Part shown: piece by piece, positions 1-7,807 of the stretch
Position numbering within the stretch: position 1 is the first letter of the stretch
Layout of the letters: each line of letters starts with the position of its first letter
Source: Thalassoglobus neptunius
GTDB lineage: Bacteria > Planctomycetota > Planctomycetia > Planctomycetales > Planctomycetaceae
DNA: 64,000 nucleotides
Direction: 5' to 3'
NCBI RefSeq assembly: GCF_007859735.1
Contig: NZ_SIHI01000001.1
Location: 2,778,884 to 2,842,883, forward strand
Notes under the pieces: generated by a model
What the model was told of the DNA's origin: nothing
Databases searched by the model: none
What the model saw: only the letters and a program-made list of their open reading frames with translations
Translations under genes and position numbers: made by a program

Positions 1-168
1 CCACTCTCGTTTGATCTCTTCGTCGAACCATTCAACACGATATGTCGTGTCCCCTGCGAGGTCCAACATCACCCCTGTAATTACAACCTCGATTCCGTAG
101 CAACCCGGAAGTCTTAATTGGGCACTCTGTCCGAGACTGTAAACCACCACCTTCTCACGTGTCTCCAT
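1..168 (-). CDS. partial hypothetical phage protein (3' end outside window)
   Basis: The first 56 codons of a leftward gene that runs off the left edge. It starts with ATG and overlaps the end of the preceding gene by 14 bases, so it belongs to the same tightly packed operon. The visible part is rich in beta-strand residues (for example TTYRVEWFDEE) and has no motif I can name. It looks like one of the small beta-barrel proteins common in phage genomes, but no function is proposed. Confidence 0.6.
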   Translation of the reverse strand, partial: METREKVVVYSLGQSAQLRLPGCYGIEVVITGVMLDLAGDTTYRVEWFDEEIKREW

Positions 169-403
169 TCTTGGCCTCGCTTTCCTTGTTTTTCTGGATG
201 TATTCCCACTGGCGTTGAACTTGTACCGACCGGTCCATTAGTTCTCGGAAGTCTCCCGTCAACAGCGACTCGCAGTCGCATCTTTCGGCCTGACAGAGAA
301 TTTCCTTGATGTACCTGTAAGCATCCAGATTCATTCCAGATTCGTCGTAATGGATCGAGACGCCATTACATGGAAAGTACACCACCCGCTGATTCCGTTT
401 CAT
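155..403 (-). CDS. hypothetical phage protein, 82 aa
   Basis: I chose the ATG at 403 because it overlaps the TGA stop of the preceding 53-aa gene as ATGA, a typical translational-coupling junction. The same frame is open further upstream only through a TTG. The product is hydrophilic, with a Cys-rich stretch (CQAERCDCES) and a charged C-terminus (QKNKESEAKNGDT). I do not recognise the family. It is part of the leftward operon downstream of the DUF262 gene. Confidence 0.6.
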   Translation of the reverse strand: MKRNQRVVYFPCNGVSIHYDESGMNLDAYRYIKEILCQAERCDCESLLTGDFRELMDRSVQVQRQWEYIQKNKESEAKNGDT

Positions 404-561
404 ATCCGGAGTTCGATAGCACAGTCCGATAAAGTCTTGATCTGGATCACCCAAATTGGGCGATCCAGATCCACCGGACCACGTTCAGCCATTAGACGGG
501 CGAACTTAAGATTCGTCTCCGCTCGTTTGATCATTCGATTGAATCGTTCGTGAGGGTTCAT
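400..561 (-). CDS. small hypothetical phage protein, 53 aa
   Basis: A short frame that begins with ATG four bases after the end of the DUF262 gene and ends in an ATGA overlap with the next gene. The tight fit between two coupled genes is the main reason to believe it. The N-terminus is basic and helical (MNPHERFNRMIKRAETN). No motif is recognised and no function is proposed. Confidence 0.5.
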   Translation of the reverse strand: MNPHERFNRMIKRAETNLKFARLMAERGPVDLDRPIWVIQIKTLSDCAIELRI

Positions 562-564
562 ATC

Positions 565-1068
565 TCAGCCTTCTCCTTCTTCGTTCAAGTCCGTCTCCCC
601 TTGTCTTAGACCGCCGAAGTTGACGAGTCGAAAGACCTCTTCTTCATCCTCCAGCGTCGGCAACCGGCCTTCCGAGACCGGAATCGGAATGTTCTTGAAC
701 ACTCGCTGCGAGACGATCGACAACTCCGGGAAGCGAGCTTCCTCCCGTTCGTCTCCGAACCACTCACCCGGTACTGAGAACGTCCCGCTCAAGAATCCGA
801 GCAATGTCGTGATCCTCTGCTTCCCGTCGATCACCGCCATTCTGTAATCGTCCGGCCAGTTTGCTCCCATCCTGTCGTTGACGATCAGTGACGGAATCGG
901 CACTCCGATCAAGACCGAATAGACGAAGTTTGTTTTCCGCTTGAGTCCCCAGACTTCGCCCCGTTGATACGGTGGGTCAAGATAGAGCGCGTCCTCTCTG
1001 ACCCAGTGTGACAGACAATCAATCGGCCGATTCGTCTGCTGCAACTTCAAGCGTTCAAGCCTACCCAT
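565..1068 (-). CDS. DUF262-domain protein (GmrSD N-terminal-like)
   Basis: The 167-residue product carries the hallmarks of DUF262: DPPYQRGEVW at residues 31-40 and the signature IDGKQR at 80-85. In GmrSD-type restriction enzymes and related nucleotide-binding proteins the (I/V)DGxQR motif belongs to a ParB/Srx-like nucleotide-binding fold, and those proteins are far longer (500-700 aa) with an HNH nuclease domain at the C-terminus. Here only the N-terminal domain is present, with no HNH motif. Stand-alone short DUF262 proteins occur in phages; whether they defend, counter-defend or regulate is unknown. A good ribosome site (GAGAGGAAGCG) precedes the ATG. The family call is firm, the role is open. 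Confidence 0.85.
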   Translation of the reverse strand: MGRLERLKLQQTNRPIDCLSHWVREDALYLDPPYQRGEVWGLKRKTNFVYSVLIGVPIPSLIVNDRMGANWPDDYRMAVIDGKQRITTLLGFLSGTFSVPGEWFGDEREEARFPELSIVSQRVFKNIPIPVSEGRLPTLEDEEEVFRLVNFGGLRQGETDLNEEGEG

Positions 1069-1091
1069 CGCTTCCTCTCCCCCCCTTCTGT

Positions 1092-1376
1092 TTAGTTCTC
1101 GCTCGGAAAGACCAGACGACTGACTTCGACCGCAACAGGTTCTTCCATAGTGATCTCTGCGAGAATGTCTTCTCTCAGCTTTGTCAGCGCGATGCCGATA
1201 TCGACCAGCCCCTGAATCAGACTGTCAGTTCGCGGAGAGTCCATCGACTCCCCAGTCTGATTCCTGATGTCGATCTCCCGGCCCAGCGCCTGCATGCCGC
1301 GCTCTGCCATGTGCTCAATCACTCGCAGATCCTGAATCTGATCTGCTGTCAGCTTGAATTCGTTCCGCTTGCTCAT
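1092..1376 (-). CDS. hypothetical phage protein, 94 aa
   Basis: An acidic, mostly helical small protein (MSKRNEFKLTADQIQDLRV...). It starts with ATG about 10 bases after a G-rich ribosome site. A hairpin with stem GCCGG(G) lies at 1394-1410 just before that site, similar in position to the leader hairpins of other genes in this element. No family is recognised. Confidence 0.6.
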   Translation of the reverse strand: MSKRNEFKLTADQIQDLRVIEHMAERGMQALGREIDIRNQTGESMDSPRTDSLIQGLVDIGIALTKLREDILAEITMEEPVAVEVSRLVFPSEN

Positions 1377-1423
1377 GACTCTTTCCCCCCCTTGCCGGAT
1401 CAGTCCCGGCGAACTTGTTCAAT

Positions 1424-1879
1424 TCAACTGATGGTTAAAGCGTTCTCGTCCACGACCTCCAAGACGACCGAAAACTCGACACTGACCCTCTCGGACTGAA
1501 AGATGTCATACACCCCAGCCCGGATGATCACTGCAATCCCCCACTCCTTCTGATACTCCCGCTTCAGACGATCGACGACGTCCCGAGCGATCTTCTCGCG
1601 GATCTCCGACGCCTCTCTCCTCAAGCTCTCGACGAAGAACGCGGCGTTCAGCGCGTCGTTCGGCGGAAACTTGATCTCCAGTTGTTTCTCAAAGCACTCC
1701 TCATTCGAGAACGGCCCCTCCCAGTCGATCAGCAGGGTCAGACGTCCCAAGACCCACTCGTTCCAGAGTTCTCGGTAGATCTTCCCGAACACCAACTCCC
1801 GGAATTCGTGGTGCGTCCCATTTCCAACCATCCGGGAAGCCATCTCCCGGAGAACCTTTGAATCTTCCTGATCAGACAC
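1424..1879 (-). CDS. hypothetical phage protein, 151 aa
   Basis: It begins with GTG seven bases after a strong ribosome site (GGGGAGG) and overlaps the end of the VWA gene by 8 bases, so it is translated with it. The sequence is mixed alpha/beta, with a helical central part rich in Glu and Arg (ESLRREASEIREKIARDVV). No motif is recognised. Its direct coupling to the VWA gene makes it a possible partner, which is an inference from position only. Confidence 0.65.
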   Translation of the reverse strand: MSDQEDSKVLREMASRMVGNGTHHEFRELVFGKIYRELWNEWVLGRLTLLIDWEGPFSNEECFEKQLEIKFPPNDALNAAFFVESLRREASEIREKIARDVVDRLKREYQKEWGIAVIIRAGVYDIFQSERVSVEFSVVLEVVDENALTIS

Positions 1880-3275
1880 TGAACACCTCCCCTACCCCTT
1901 CACTTTCCACGGAAAGATCAGCTACACAGAAAAGCTGATCACAAATCTTCGAGAACTCCGAAATGCTGGCACCGATCACGATGCCGAAACTGACCACTGA
2001 CTCGCGTTGCTTCCACTCGCGGAATCGCTCCGCTTCTGCATCTGAACAACGAAGCTCACCATCAGTCACAACGATTAGGTCGCATTTCCCGTCCGGCATC
2101 CCCTGAAACTTCCACTGAGGCCAGTGCGTGTACGGCAACTCTCTGATCGGAACGTCCAGAGTTGTCCCGCCTGCGTAGAAGTGCTCCAGCCAGTTGAGCA
2201 GAGCGACCTGATCCCATTGCCCCGGCGCCATCGCCAGAGTGTTTCCCTGATTGCCTCCTGCGAATCCCACGAAGGCAATCCACCGATTCTGTTTCTGGGC
2301 AATCCAAGCCATGGCCAGAGCCAGCCCTTTCGCCTGGACGATACGATCCCCGGCTTGAGGTTTCTTCGTCTTGCTCATGGACGAGCTTTCGTCAACGACG
2401 ACCACGATCGGTCCCTTGCCGACTGGCTCCACGCCCTGATAGTCCCGCTGCATCGCCGTTTCCGTGGCGATCTTGTAGAGCTGCAAGAGCTCTGTTTCCT
2501 CATTCACCAGAGCAGCAAGCTCGTGAAGGCAGAGCTCCGGGATGTCTCCGCCGATCGTCACACCGACAACGTCATCAACTCCGTGAACCGTCTTCCGTCG
2601 CTGCATCGACTGCGCGACACGTCGAAACTTGCCCGCTGAATCCATAATGGCTCGCAGCGTCTCATCATTGCGGACGCGTTCAAAGACGCCTGCCATCAGT
2701 TCGCTATCGAGTTCTGCACCGTATCCCTGGCCGACACCGCAGCCGCCGCCCAATGCTCTGATCGTGGCGGCTGCGTCGTCCGCCGCTCGCTTGCCACGCC
2801 TGATGGCTTTGGCCACAGAACCGGCCGCATCAACGGCGTCTGTCTCCTCGGCATCCAGTTCCAGAAACTTGGCGAGTTCTTCGCCGATCTCCTTTGCCGA
2901 CTCTTTTGCCAGCAACAGGTTTCCACGCGTCTGTTTGTGCAGCGCCTTGTAGCCATCGGTGTCGAGAAGAGACTGGAACCAGTCTGCTTGATGCTGATTC
3001 GCTGGACGATCTGCCAGCTTTGGGCGTGACTCAAACAGAGCCGCGTGACAGTCTGCCCACTCTTCAGGAGTCAGTGCAGCACTCGCATCGCTGTCAAATT
3101 GCTGGCGATGCTTCTCGTCTCCACCGTAGAACCGTTCTTGGGTTTCTTCGTAGAGTTCAACGCCTTTGCGTAAGCCCCACTGATCAACTTTGAGTGAGGT
3201 TGGAGAGACGCGTAGGTTGTCAGTTCGCGTCTCGCTATCAGAAGTCTGCAAGACTTGATTGATGTCCAGAGCCAT
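1872..3275 (-). CDS. VWA-domain protein, ViaA-like (partner of a MoxR ATPase)
   Basis: A 467-residue protein with a helical N-terminal region (1-285) and a C-terminal von Willebrand factor A domain. The metal-site (MIDAS) motif DESSS is at 295-299, the conserved Thr at 371-372 (GGTT) and the third metal ligand at 405 (VVTDGE). Layout and motifs resemble E. coli ViaA, the partner of the RavA ATPase; such VWA proteins act with MoxR AAA+ proteins in protein or complex remodelling. A RavA-like gene lies 1.7 kb upstream at 4948-6048 and both genes share nearly the same promoter and leader. The start is the ATG at 3275, preceded by a conserved leader hairpin. Finding it in a phage-type operon is unusual. 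Confidence 0.85.
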   Translation of the reverse strand: MALDINQVLQTSDSETRTDNLRVSPTSLKVDQWGLRKGVELYEETQERFYGGDEKHRQQFDSDASAALTPEEWADCHAALFESRPKLADRPANQHQADWFQSLLDTDGYKALHKQTRGNLLLAKESAKEIGEELAKFLELDAEETDAVDAAGSVAKAIRRGKRAADDAAATIRALGGGCGVGQGYGAELDSELMAGVFERVRNDETLRAIMDSAGKFRRVAQSMQRRKTVHGVDDVVGVTIGGDIPELCLHELAALVNEETELLQLYKIATETAMQRDYQGVEPVGKGPIVVVVDESSSMSKTKKPQAGDRIVQAKGLALAMAWIAQKQNRWIAFVGFAGGNQGNTLAMAPGQWDQVALLNWLEHFYAGGTTLDVPIRELPYTHWPQWKFQGMPDGKCDLIVVTDGELRCSDAEAERFREWKQRESVVSFGIVIGASISEFSKICDQLFCVADLSVESEGVGEVFSV

Positions 3276-3290
3276 CGAGAAGTATCCATT

Positions 3291-3354
3291 CCGAGTTCCG
3301 CCTCGGTTGGCGTTGCCTGATCCCCTCAGACTTGGGCGCTGAATTCACTTCAGC
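3291..3354 (-). promoter_or_regulatory. leader of the VWA gene: 5'-terminal hairpin plus two hairpins
   Basis: The transcript would start just before a hairpin at 3338-3354 (stem GCTGAA/TTCAGC, loop GTGAA). A second hairpin lies at 3316-3329 (stem CTGA/TCAG around GGGGA). A third lies at 3291-3306 (stem CCGAG/CTCGG, loop GCGGAA) just before the ribosome site. The third is nearly the same as in the MoxR leader (shared core GCGGAACTCGGAA), so the two genes are likely controlled alike. Confidence 0.6.
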
Positions 3355-3362
3355 TTCACCAC

Positions 3363-3423
3363 ACTCTATCGTCATTCTGCCGATGAAGCAACAATAAAGC
3401 CGAGAACTTCGCCAGAATTACGA
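3363..3423 (-). promoter_or_regulatory. promoter a with paired TCG-N9-CGA operators (VWA operon)
   Basis: Minus-strand sigma70-like promoter: -35 TTGCTT (3386-3391), 17-bp spacer, -10 TAGAGT (3363-3368). Operator 1 (TCGGCA-N3-TGACGA) fills the spacer at 3369-3383. Operator 2 (TCGTAA-N3-TGGCGA) is at 3409-3423, exactly 40 bp upstream. It is one of six identical-geometry modules in the element. Confidence 0.75.
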
Positions 3424-3442
3424 ACTATCCAGTCCGGTCGAA

Positions 3443-3700
3443 TCACGCTTCTTTATCAAAGAACTCAACCCATTGCACGCTAGACCAAGGAATTACCATG
3501 TACGCTGATCCATCTTCTGGGTGATGACACACCATCGCCGTGGAATCAACTGAAATCAAACTTAAGCTTTCCAGTTCGATAAAATGTCTCGATTGACTCT
3601 TCGGTGGAAGTGCGTATTTCAAGACTCGCACATTGAAACGAGGGTCTTTCATCGACTTCGCGATTGAGTTAATCGATTCGGCAGTGTCAGTTGTCTTCAC
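3443..3700 (-). CDS. hypothetical phage protein, 85 aa
   Basis: It begins with GTG six bases after GGGAGG. The product ends in a beta-rich part (SAYMVIPWSSVQWVEFF) of a kind seen in small phage proteins of unknown function. It is the last gene of the MoxR transcription unit; promoter a for the VWA gene lies just downstream of it. No family is recognised. Confidence 0.6.
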   Translation of the reverse strand: MKTTDTAESINSIAKSMKDPRFNVRVLKYALPPKSQSRHFIELESLSLISVDSTAMVCHHPEDGSAYMVIPWSSVQWVEFFDKEA

Positions 3701-3748
3701 AATAAACCTCCCATGTTGCTCAGCAACGAAAAAATCAGCCTGCCAAAA

Positions 3749-3765
3749 TGGACGATTGTCGTCCA
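3749..3765 (-). terminator. possible terminator hairpin after the 108-aa gene
   Basis: A perfect 7-bp stem with a 3-base loop (TGGACGA-CAA-TCGTCCA on the minus strand) followed by a short T run, 15 bases after the stop of the 3780-4106 gene. The T run is only four bases, so it may be a weak terminator or an RNA-stability element. Confidence 0.35.
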
Positions 3766-3779
3766 GACGTCACCAGCTC

Positions 3780-4106
3780 CTACCTGGCATCCTCATCCGC
3801 AATTTTAATGACGTTCTTCTGTTCATTTGTCATTGACTGTAGTGCTGCCTTGCACTCACGATCGCTTGCTTGCCACGCCTCGATCTTCTCCCGAAACTGG
3901 TCGACTGTCGGAATTCCATCGGGCGGAATTGTGAATTCTGTAAGGGCCATCGTATGGTCATTGGGAAAACTTAATTCTCTCCACCCAGAATCAAACACCT
4001 TCTTGAATTGCATCAGCTTCTTTCGCAGCACTTCAACTTCATTGCGGCATTTCTCGCGAACTTTGACCGCGTTTGCGTAACGGTCGACGACATGCTGTTC
4101 ACTCAC
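3780..4106 (-). CDS. hypothetical phage protein, 108 aa
   Basis: It starts with GTG six bases after GAGGAG. The first 40 residues form a charged coiled-coil-like helix (AVKVREKCRNEVEVLRKKL), followed by a short proline-containing beta part and a second helix. It lies between the SLOG-type gene and the VWA promoter. No family is recognised. Confidence 0.6.
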   Translation of the reverse strand: MSEQHVVDRYANAVKVREKCRNEVEVLRKKLMQFKKVFDSGWRELSFPNDHTMALTEFTIPPDGIPTVDQFREKIEAWQASDRECKAALQSMTNEQKNVIKIADEDAR

Positions 4107-4146
4107 TTAACTCTCCTCGAACTCTTAGTTGTCAGACTCAACAGTT

Positions 4147-4494
4147 CTATTCTTGTGATGCGAAGAACACCCTGACATGGGCCCGTTCAGCAATGGACGT
4201 CATGTGCCTTGTCCCTGCGCCACCGGGAAATGATACCAGAAGGTCCGGCTCCAGTTCTAGCATCTTACGGTTCCGCTTCGGTCCAGCCGATCGACCGTGT
4301 TTCGACCACTCAGCAGGAACGGAAGTCTCTTTCACCCCGTTCGCCCTGGCCCACTCTCCACAGAGTGAATCCGCACCGCTTGCGGCTCCGTGGATCAGTT
4401 CAGTGACTGGTGTTTCCGAGTGAATCTTACTGAGCGTTTCGAAGACGTGTCCTCGATCGCTGTAATTCCGTCCGCCTGTCACCAGAACCCGCAT
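4147..4494 (-). CDS. SLOG-superfamily protein (DUF2493/YspA-like)
   Basis: The 115-residue product shows the Rossmann-like SLOG fold pattern: N-terminal MRVLVTGGRNYSDR, then HGAASGADSL at about residues 35-44, and the phosphate-binding PGGAGTRHM near residue 90. This is the DUF2493/YspA group, found in many phages. SLOG domains bind nucleotides or their derivatives, and in some defence systems they sense cyclic or ADP-ribose-like signals; the ligand of this group is not established. It lies two genes downstream of the MoxR ATPase in the same unit. The family is confident, the function open. Confidence 0.8.
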   Translation of the reverse strand: MRVLVTGGRNYSDRGHVFETLSKIHSETPVTELIHGAASGADSLCGEWARANGVKETSVPAEWSKHGRSAGPKRNRKMLELEPDLLVSFPGGAGTRHMTSIAERAHVRVFFASQE

Positions 4495-4500
4495 TGAATA

Positions 4501-4854
4501 TCACCCCACGTAAACCATGTCCATGCTGATGTACCTCCCCGGATCTCCGGGCAAGTGGCATTGAACACGTAAGCCATCATCCTGAGGTTTGGCCTCCAAG
4601 GCTAGTGGGTCCGCACCCTTCAGGCGAAGAACCCACTTTGAGCACTTGTAATCCCTGCCAATCGGTTCCTCCGGTTTCCATCCATGGCAAAAAAGATAGC
4701 CGATCAGATACTGATGCACAGCCTCCACACAATCATTTGTGCAGATGTCGAGATTCAAGGCGATGCCGCCCAAATGAGAATCGATCTGAAAGACTTCTTT
4801 GGCAGTGCGTTTACACCAGCCCTCGTAAATCTGCAACTCGAATGGATTGCTCAT
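4501..4854 (-). CDS. hypothetical phage protein, 117 aa
   Basis: I chose the ATG at 4854 (MSNPFELQIYEGW), since an upstream extension would read through the intergenic gap. The N-terminus (residues 1-70) contains several Cys residues (CTNDC) and a helical part; the C-terminus is beta-rich. It is the first gene after the MoxR ATPase in the same leftward unit. No family is recognised. Confidence 0.6.
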   Translation of the reverse strand: MSNPFELQIYEGWCKRTAKEVFQIDSHLGGIALNLDICTNDCVEAVHQYLIGYLFCHGWKPEEPIGRDYKCSKWVLRLKGADPLALEAKPQDDGLRVQCHLPGDPGRYISMDMVYVG

Positions 4855-4947
4855 CAAACGCCCCCAGTGAAAACAGAACAAACCAGACGGGGCAGCAGCC
4901 ACCAAGGTGACGAACGATGCGACTGCCACCCCATCCAGACGAATGCC

Positions 4948-6048
4948 TCACGCCCTTAAGACTGCCTGATTGAGTTCTTTCGCCTGCCCCAGAATCTTCG
5001 CGTGAGCTTCCTTCGCACGGTCCCCTGGAAGATCTCTCAGCTTGTTGCAGACTTCCGTCAGCTTGGCGAGTTGGCCGTAAGTCTCACCCGTCACATTTCG
5101 AGTGTTCACCGATTCAACCAATTCGCGAGCCTCAACCAACAACTGCGCCAACTTCTTCGCACCGGGATTCGAGACCTCAATCACAACTTCCGAGACCTTC
5201 TGCGGATGCTCCACAGGATCTTCCCAGAGAGCATGCTGAAGTACTTCCAGATGTTCCGGCAGAACTTCACTGGCACCTCTCAGCCAAGCTGCCGCTCGTG
5301 CCAGTCTCGCTGACTTTCGGCATCTTCGATCTGATGGCCGAATCCCCTCACTTCTCAACCGGTCCAGAATCTTCAGATACGCTTCCTTCCCGGATTCACT
5401 CCACGGAATCGATGCAGACTCTGCCACGGCGGCATCGATATCTTCCAGAGACAGGATCTCCGGAACCTTGGAAAGTTCTGCGAAGATCACGTCTTTCAAA
5501 GACAATGGCGTCACGTAGCTGACCGCTTTTCTCAACAGGAAGCGATCGAACATTGCGCCACATGTTTCGAACCCTTCTCCGACCGGCCACTCATTCGAAG
5601 CCGCTACCAGAATCCGAAGCGGACAATCGATGCGGTCTGGCCCATTGTCGAACTTCCGCTCGTTCATGATCGTCAGCAGAGAGTTGATGATCGCTGGCGA
5701 TGCTTTTCCGATTTCGTCGACGAACGACAAGTGAGCCGAAGGTAGGAATCCTTCAATCTTGTGTTCGAACCGATCGTCTTTCAGAGCCTTCAAACTGGGA
5801 GGCCCAAAGAGTTCTTCCGGCTTGCTGTACTTACCGAGAAGCCGCTCGAAGTAAGCGATCTCACCTGAGAGAGAATCCAGCAGACTATTGCAGAGTGCTG
5901 ACTTTGCCGTACCTGGAGGCCCGACAAGCAACAGATGCTCCCCGGCTGCGAGTGCCACTAACAGACAAGCGATCTCTTCATCGCGTTCAATCAGAGATGC
6001 GTTCAGTGCCTTGTGAAGCTGGACGAACTTTTGGTGAGCTTGAGACAT
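4948..6048 (-). CDS. MoxR-family AAA+ ATPase, RavA-like
   Basis: A 366-residue AAA+ protein. Walker A GPPGTAKS is at 43-50, Walker B LSFVDEIGK at 107-115, sensor 1 AASNE at 149-153 and an arginine-finger-type DRF at 168-170. The segment after Walker A (KYSKPEELFGPPSLKALK) and the helix-2 insert closely follow E. coli RavA, the MoxR member that works with the VWA protein ViaA. The RavA C-terminal LARA-type part is reduced. The ATG at 6048 follows AAAGGAATCAAGAGC and a leader hairpin. It sits directly downstream of the terminase but has its own operator-controlled promoter, the same type as that of the VWA gene at 1872-3275, so the pair is probably co-expressed. It may remodel a phage or host complex; the target is unknown. 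Confidence 0.85.
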   Translation of the reverse strand: MSQAHQKFVQLHKALNASLIERDEEIACLLVALAAGEHLLLVGPPGTAKSALCNSLLDSLSGEIAYFERLLGKYSKPEELFGPPSLKALKDDRFEHKIEGFLPSAHLSFVDEIGKASPAIINSLLTIMNERKFDNGPDRIDCPLRILVAASNEWPVGEGFETCGAMFDRFLLRKAVSYVTPLSLKDVIFAELSKVPEILSLEDIDAAVAESASIPWSESGKEAYLKILDRLRSEGIRPSDRRCRKSARLARAAAWLRGASEVLPEHLEVLQHALWEDPVEHPQKVSEVVIEVSNPGAKKLAQLLVEARELVESVNTRNVTGETYGQLAKLTEVCNKLRDLPGDRAKEAHAKILGQAKELNQAVLRA

Positions 6049-6063
6049 GCTCTTGATTCCTTT

Positions 6064-6127
6064 CCGAGTTCCGCACCCGGTTGGCGGCTCTTCTGTCCCC
6101 CGAAGAGATGGGTTGTCGTTTGCCGAC
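6064..6127 (-). promoter_or_regulatory. leader of the MoxR gene: 5'-terminal hairpin plus two hairpins
   Basis: A hairpin at 6115-6127 (stem GTCG/CGAC, loop GCAAA) begins 6 bases after the -10 box. A second lies at 6088-6107 (stem CTCTTC/GAAGAG). A third at 6064-6080 (stem CCGGGT/ACTCGG, loop GCGGA) precedes the ribosome site. The last is shared with the VWA leader apart from covarying stem bases. Confidence 0.6.
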
Positions 6128-6133
6128 TTATCC

Positions 6134-6194
6134 AGTTTATCGGCACTTTTACGACGCGTCAACTATCGAATGATGGACATCGGCGGAATTACGA
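6134..6194 (-). promoter_or_regulatory. promoter b with paired TCG-N9-CGA operators (MoxR operon)
   Basis: -35 TTGACG (6157-6162), 17-bp spacer, -10 TAAACT (6134-6139), minus strand. Operator 1 TCGTAA-N3-TGCCGA is at 6140-6154 inside the spacer. Operator 2 TCGTAA-N3-CGCCGA is at 6180-6194, exactly 40 bp upstream. The promoter lies in the gap after the terminase stop codon, so the MoxR unit can be expressed apart from the terminase. Confidence 0.75.
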
Positions 6195-6220
6195 CAAATT
6201 CTCTACGCCTGTTCGCGAGA

Positions 6221-7774
6221 TCATTGCTTGTCCTGACTCTCTGCGAGTTCCGCAATCATCTCCTCAATCCAGATATTCGCCATCAGAATGATCTGCGCGA
6301 GTGCAAAACCGCTATCCGCGTGCCCATGCTCGTCTCTCTCTGCGACCAGCTTCACCCAACGGCTCTCATCGCTCGTCTTGACTCCGATCGAGTTCAAGTC
6401 GCGTTCTAACTCTTCATCGTAGTACAGCGATACCTGCCCCGTCTTGAACGCTTTCAGGAAGTCAGCAGCCATTTGCTTCTGGACTTTGGCAGAACTGTGA
6501 ACCACCTGCTCACACCGGACAACAGCACTGAGTTTCTGCGTTGATCCGATTGCTTGCCAGTTGTCGACGTAGAGACAGTCCACACCACCGAAGCGCAGAC
6601 GATCCAGATCAATCGCTTCCTCAACCACGGCAATCTGCACCTCCCCTTCTGGAAAGTCTTTCGGATACCAAGTTCTGTGACCCACGAGATCGATTGTCCT
6701 GAGCCCACATTTCAGCCCCACCCAGATCAGGGATGCCCTATCGTGAACGATCCCCAAATCAAGAGACCCAAGAATCACATCGTAGCCGTGCTGGCCTTGC
6801 ACGTTCGGCCCAGCGAGCCTGGTTGCTGCCACGATCTCTCGATACGGAATTCCGGTCGCACTCCCCTGCAACCACTTATTCAGAATCAGACGTCGATAGT
6901 CATCCGGCGTCAATCCGGTCTCTTGCTCGGCAACGTCTTCCGGGGAAATCCAGCTTGCCTCGAATCCGTTCAGAGAGTGGAAATGCCACTTTTCATTCAG
7001 ACGGCATCTTTCCCTGACACCCCATTGCCACGATGACCCTTTGCCGAACCCGGCGTTCGTGATCACAACCATCACCGATGTCGGCACTTTGACCAGACCT
7101 GAGAACAATGTGCCCCAGACCTTTTCGTTTGACCAGTGCGTCAATTCGTCACAGATCACAAAGTCTGGCGTGTGCCCGAAGTTGGTATTCGCTTTCGCCG
7201 GGACAATTTGACAGAAGGATTTCGTCTCCTTGTTCTTGACCTTGCTCCCCTGAATCTGAATGAACTGCTCCAGCCACGGATTCTCTCCGACGATCGCCTG
7301 AGCAGCGACCAGAAGCAGCCCCGCCTGTTCCTCCCCAGCCGCAGCCGCATAGCCCTTGATCATCACTGGTGCAGCCAGAACCGCCCAGAGAATCATCACC
7401 GCTTGGTCTGTCGTCTTCGAATGCCCGCGCGGTCTTTCCAGATACGCCCGTCGTTTCTCCGGCTTCTTCCGAGAGACTTTCGCAGCCTGCATCCATGCCG
7501 CGTCCATTGTCTCGAAATCTTCCCGCTGCCACGGATCAAGCGTTTCGCCGAAAGACTTCTTCTCTCCGGCCACATCGATCATCAGATGCTTGCGGAAGAC
7601 TTTCGGATGCGACTTGATCGCTTCCAAGAGCTCTTCGTGTGGGATCTCTCCGTCCGTGTCAGAAGAGACGTCTTCGTCAACTTCCTCATCCTCAAGCAAA
7701 AGCTGATCAATCCTGTTCAGAGCGAACTGGTAGAGCCGATCAACACCGTGCACCTTCTGCATCGCCGAACGCAT
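6221..7774 (-). CDS. terL: phage terminase large subunit
   Basis: A 517-residue DNA-packaging motor. The N-terminal ATPase has a Walker A-type RPRGHSKTT at 114-122 and Walker B FVICDE at 205-210. The C-terminal RNase H-like nuclease has acidic residues D339 (GSLDLGIVHDRASL), D404 (YVDNWQA) and D487 (HADSGFALA). The length fits large terminases. It cuts concatemeric DNA and drives it into the procapsid. The zinc-finger gene upstream is the likely small subunit. The gene order is unusual: instead of a portal gene, a MoxR ATPase with its own promoter follows. The start at the ATG at 7774 has GGGAG about 10 bases upstream. Confidence 0.92.
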   Translation of the reverse strand: MRSAMQKVHGVDRLYQFALNRIDQLLLEDEEVDEDVSSDTDGEIPHEELLEAIKSHPKVFRKHLMIDVAGEKKSFGETLDPWQREDFETMDAAWMQAAKVSRKKPEKRRAYLERPRGHSKTTDQAVMILWAVLAAPVMIKGYAAAAGEEQAGLLLVAAQAIVGENPWLEQFIQIQGSKVKNKETKSFCQIVPAKANTNFGHTPDFVICDELTHWSNEKVWGTLFSGLVKVPTSVMVVITNAGFGKGSSWQWGVRERCRLNEKWHFHSLNGFEASWISPEDVAEQETGLTPDDYRRLILNKWLQGSATGIPYREIVAATRLAGPNVQGQHGYDVILGSLDLGIVHDRASLIWVGLKCGLRTIDLVGHRTWYPKDFPEGEVQIAVVEEAIDLDRLRFGGVDCLYVDNWQAIGSTQKLSAVVRCEQVVHSSAKVQKQMAADFLKAFKTGQVSLYYDEELERDLNSIGVKTSDESRWVKLVAERDEHGHADSGFALAQIILMANIWIEEMIAELAESQDKQ

Positions 7775-7807
7775 CGAGACACAACTCCCACTGAATCCGA
7801 CAGCAAC

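Noticed and set aside
3291-3329. CsrA-type binding sites in the leader hairpins
   Set aside because: The loops contain GGA but not the ANGGA core, and a GNRA-like pentaloop reading fits all copies better.
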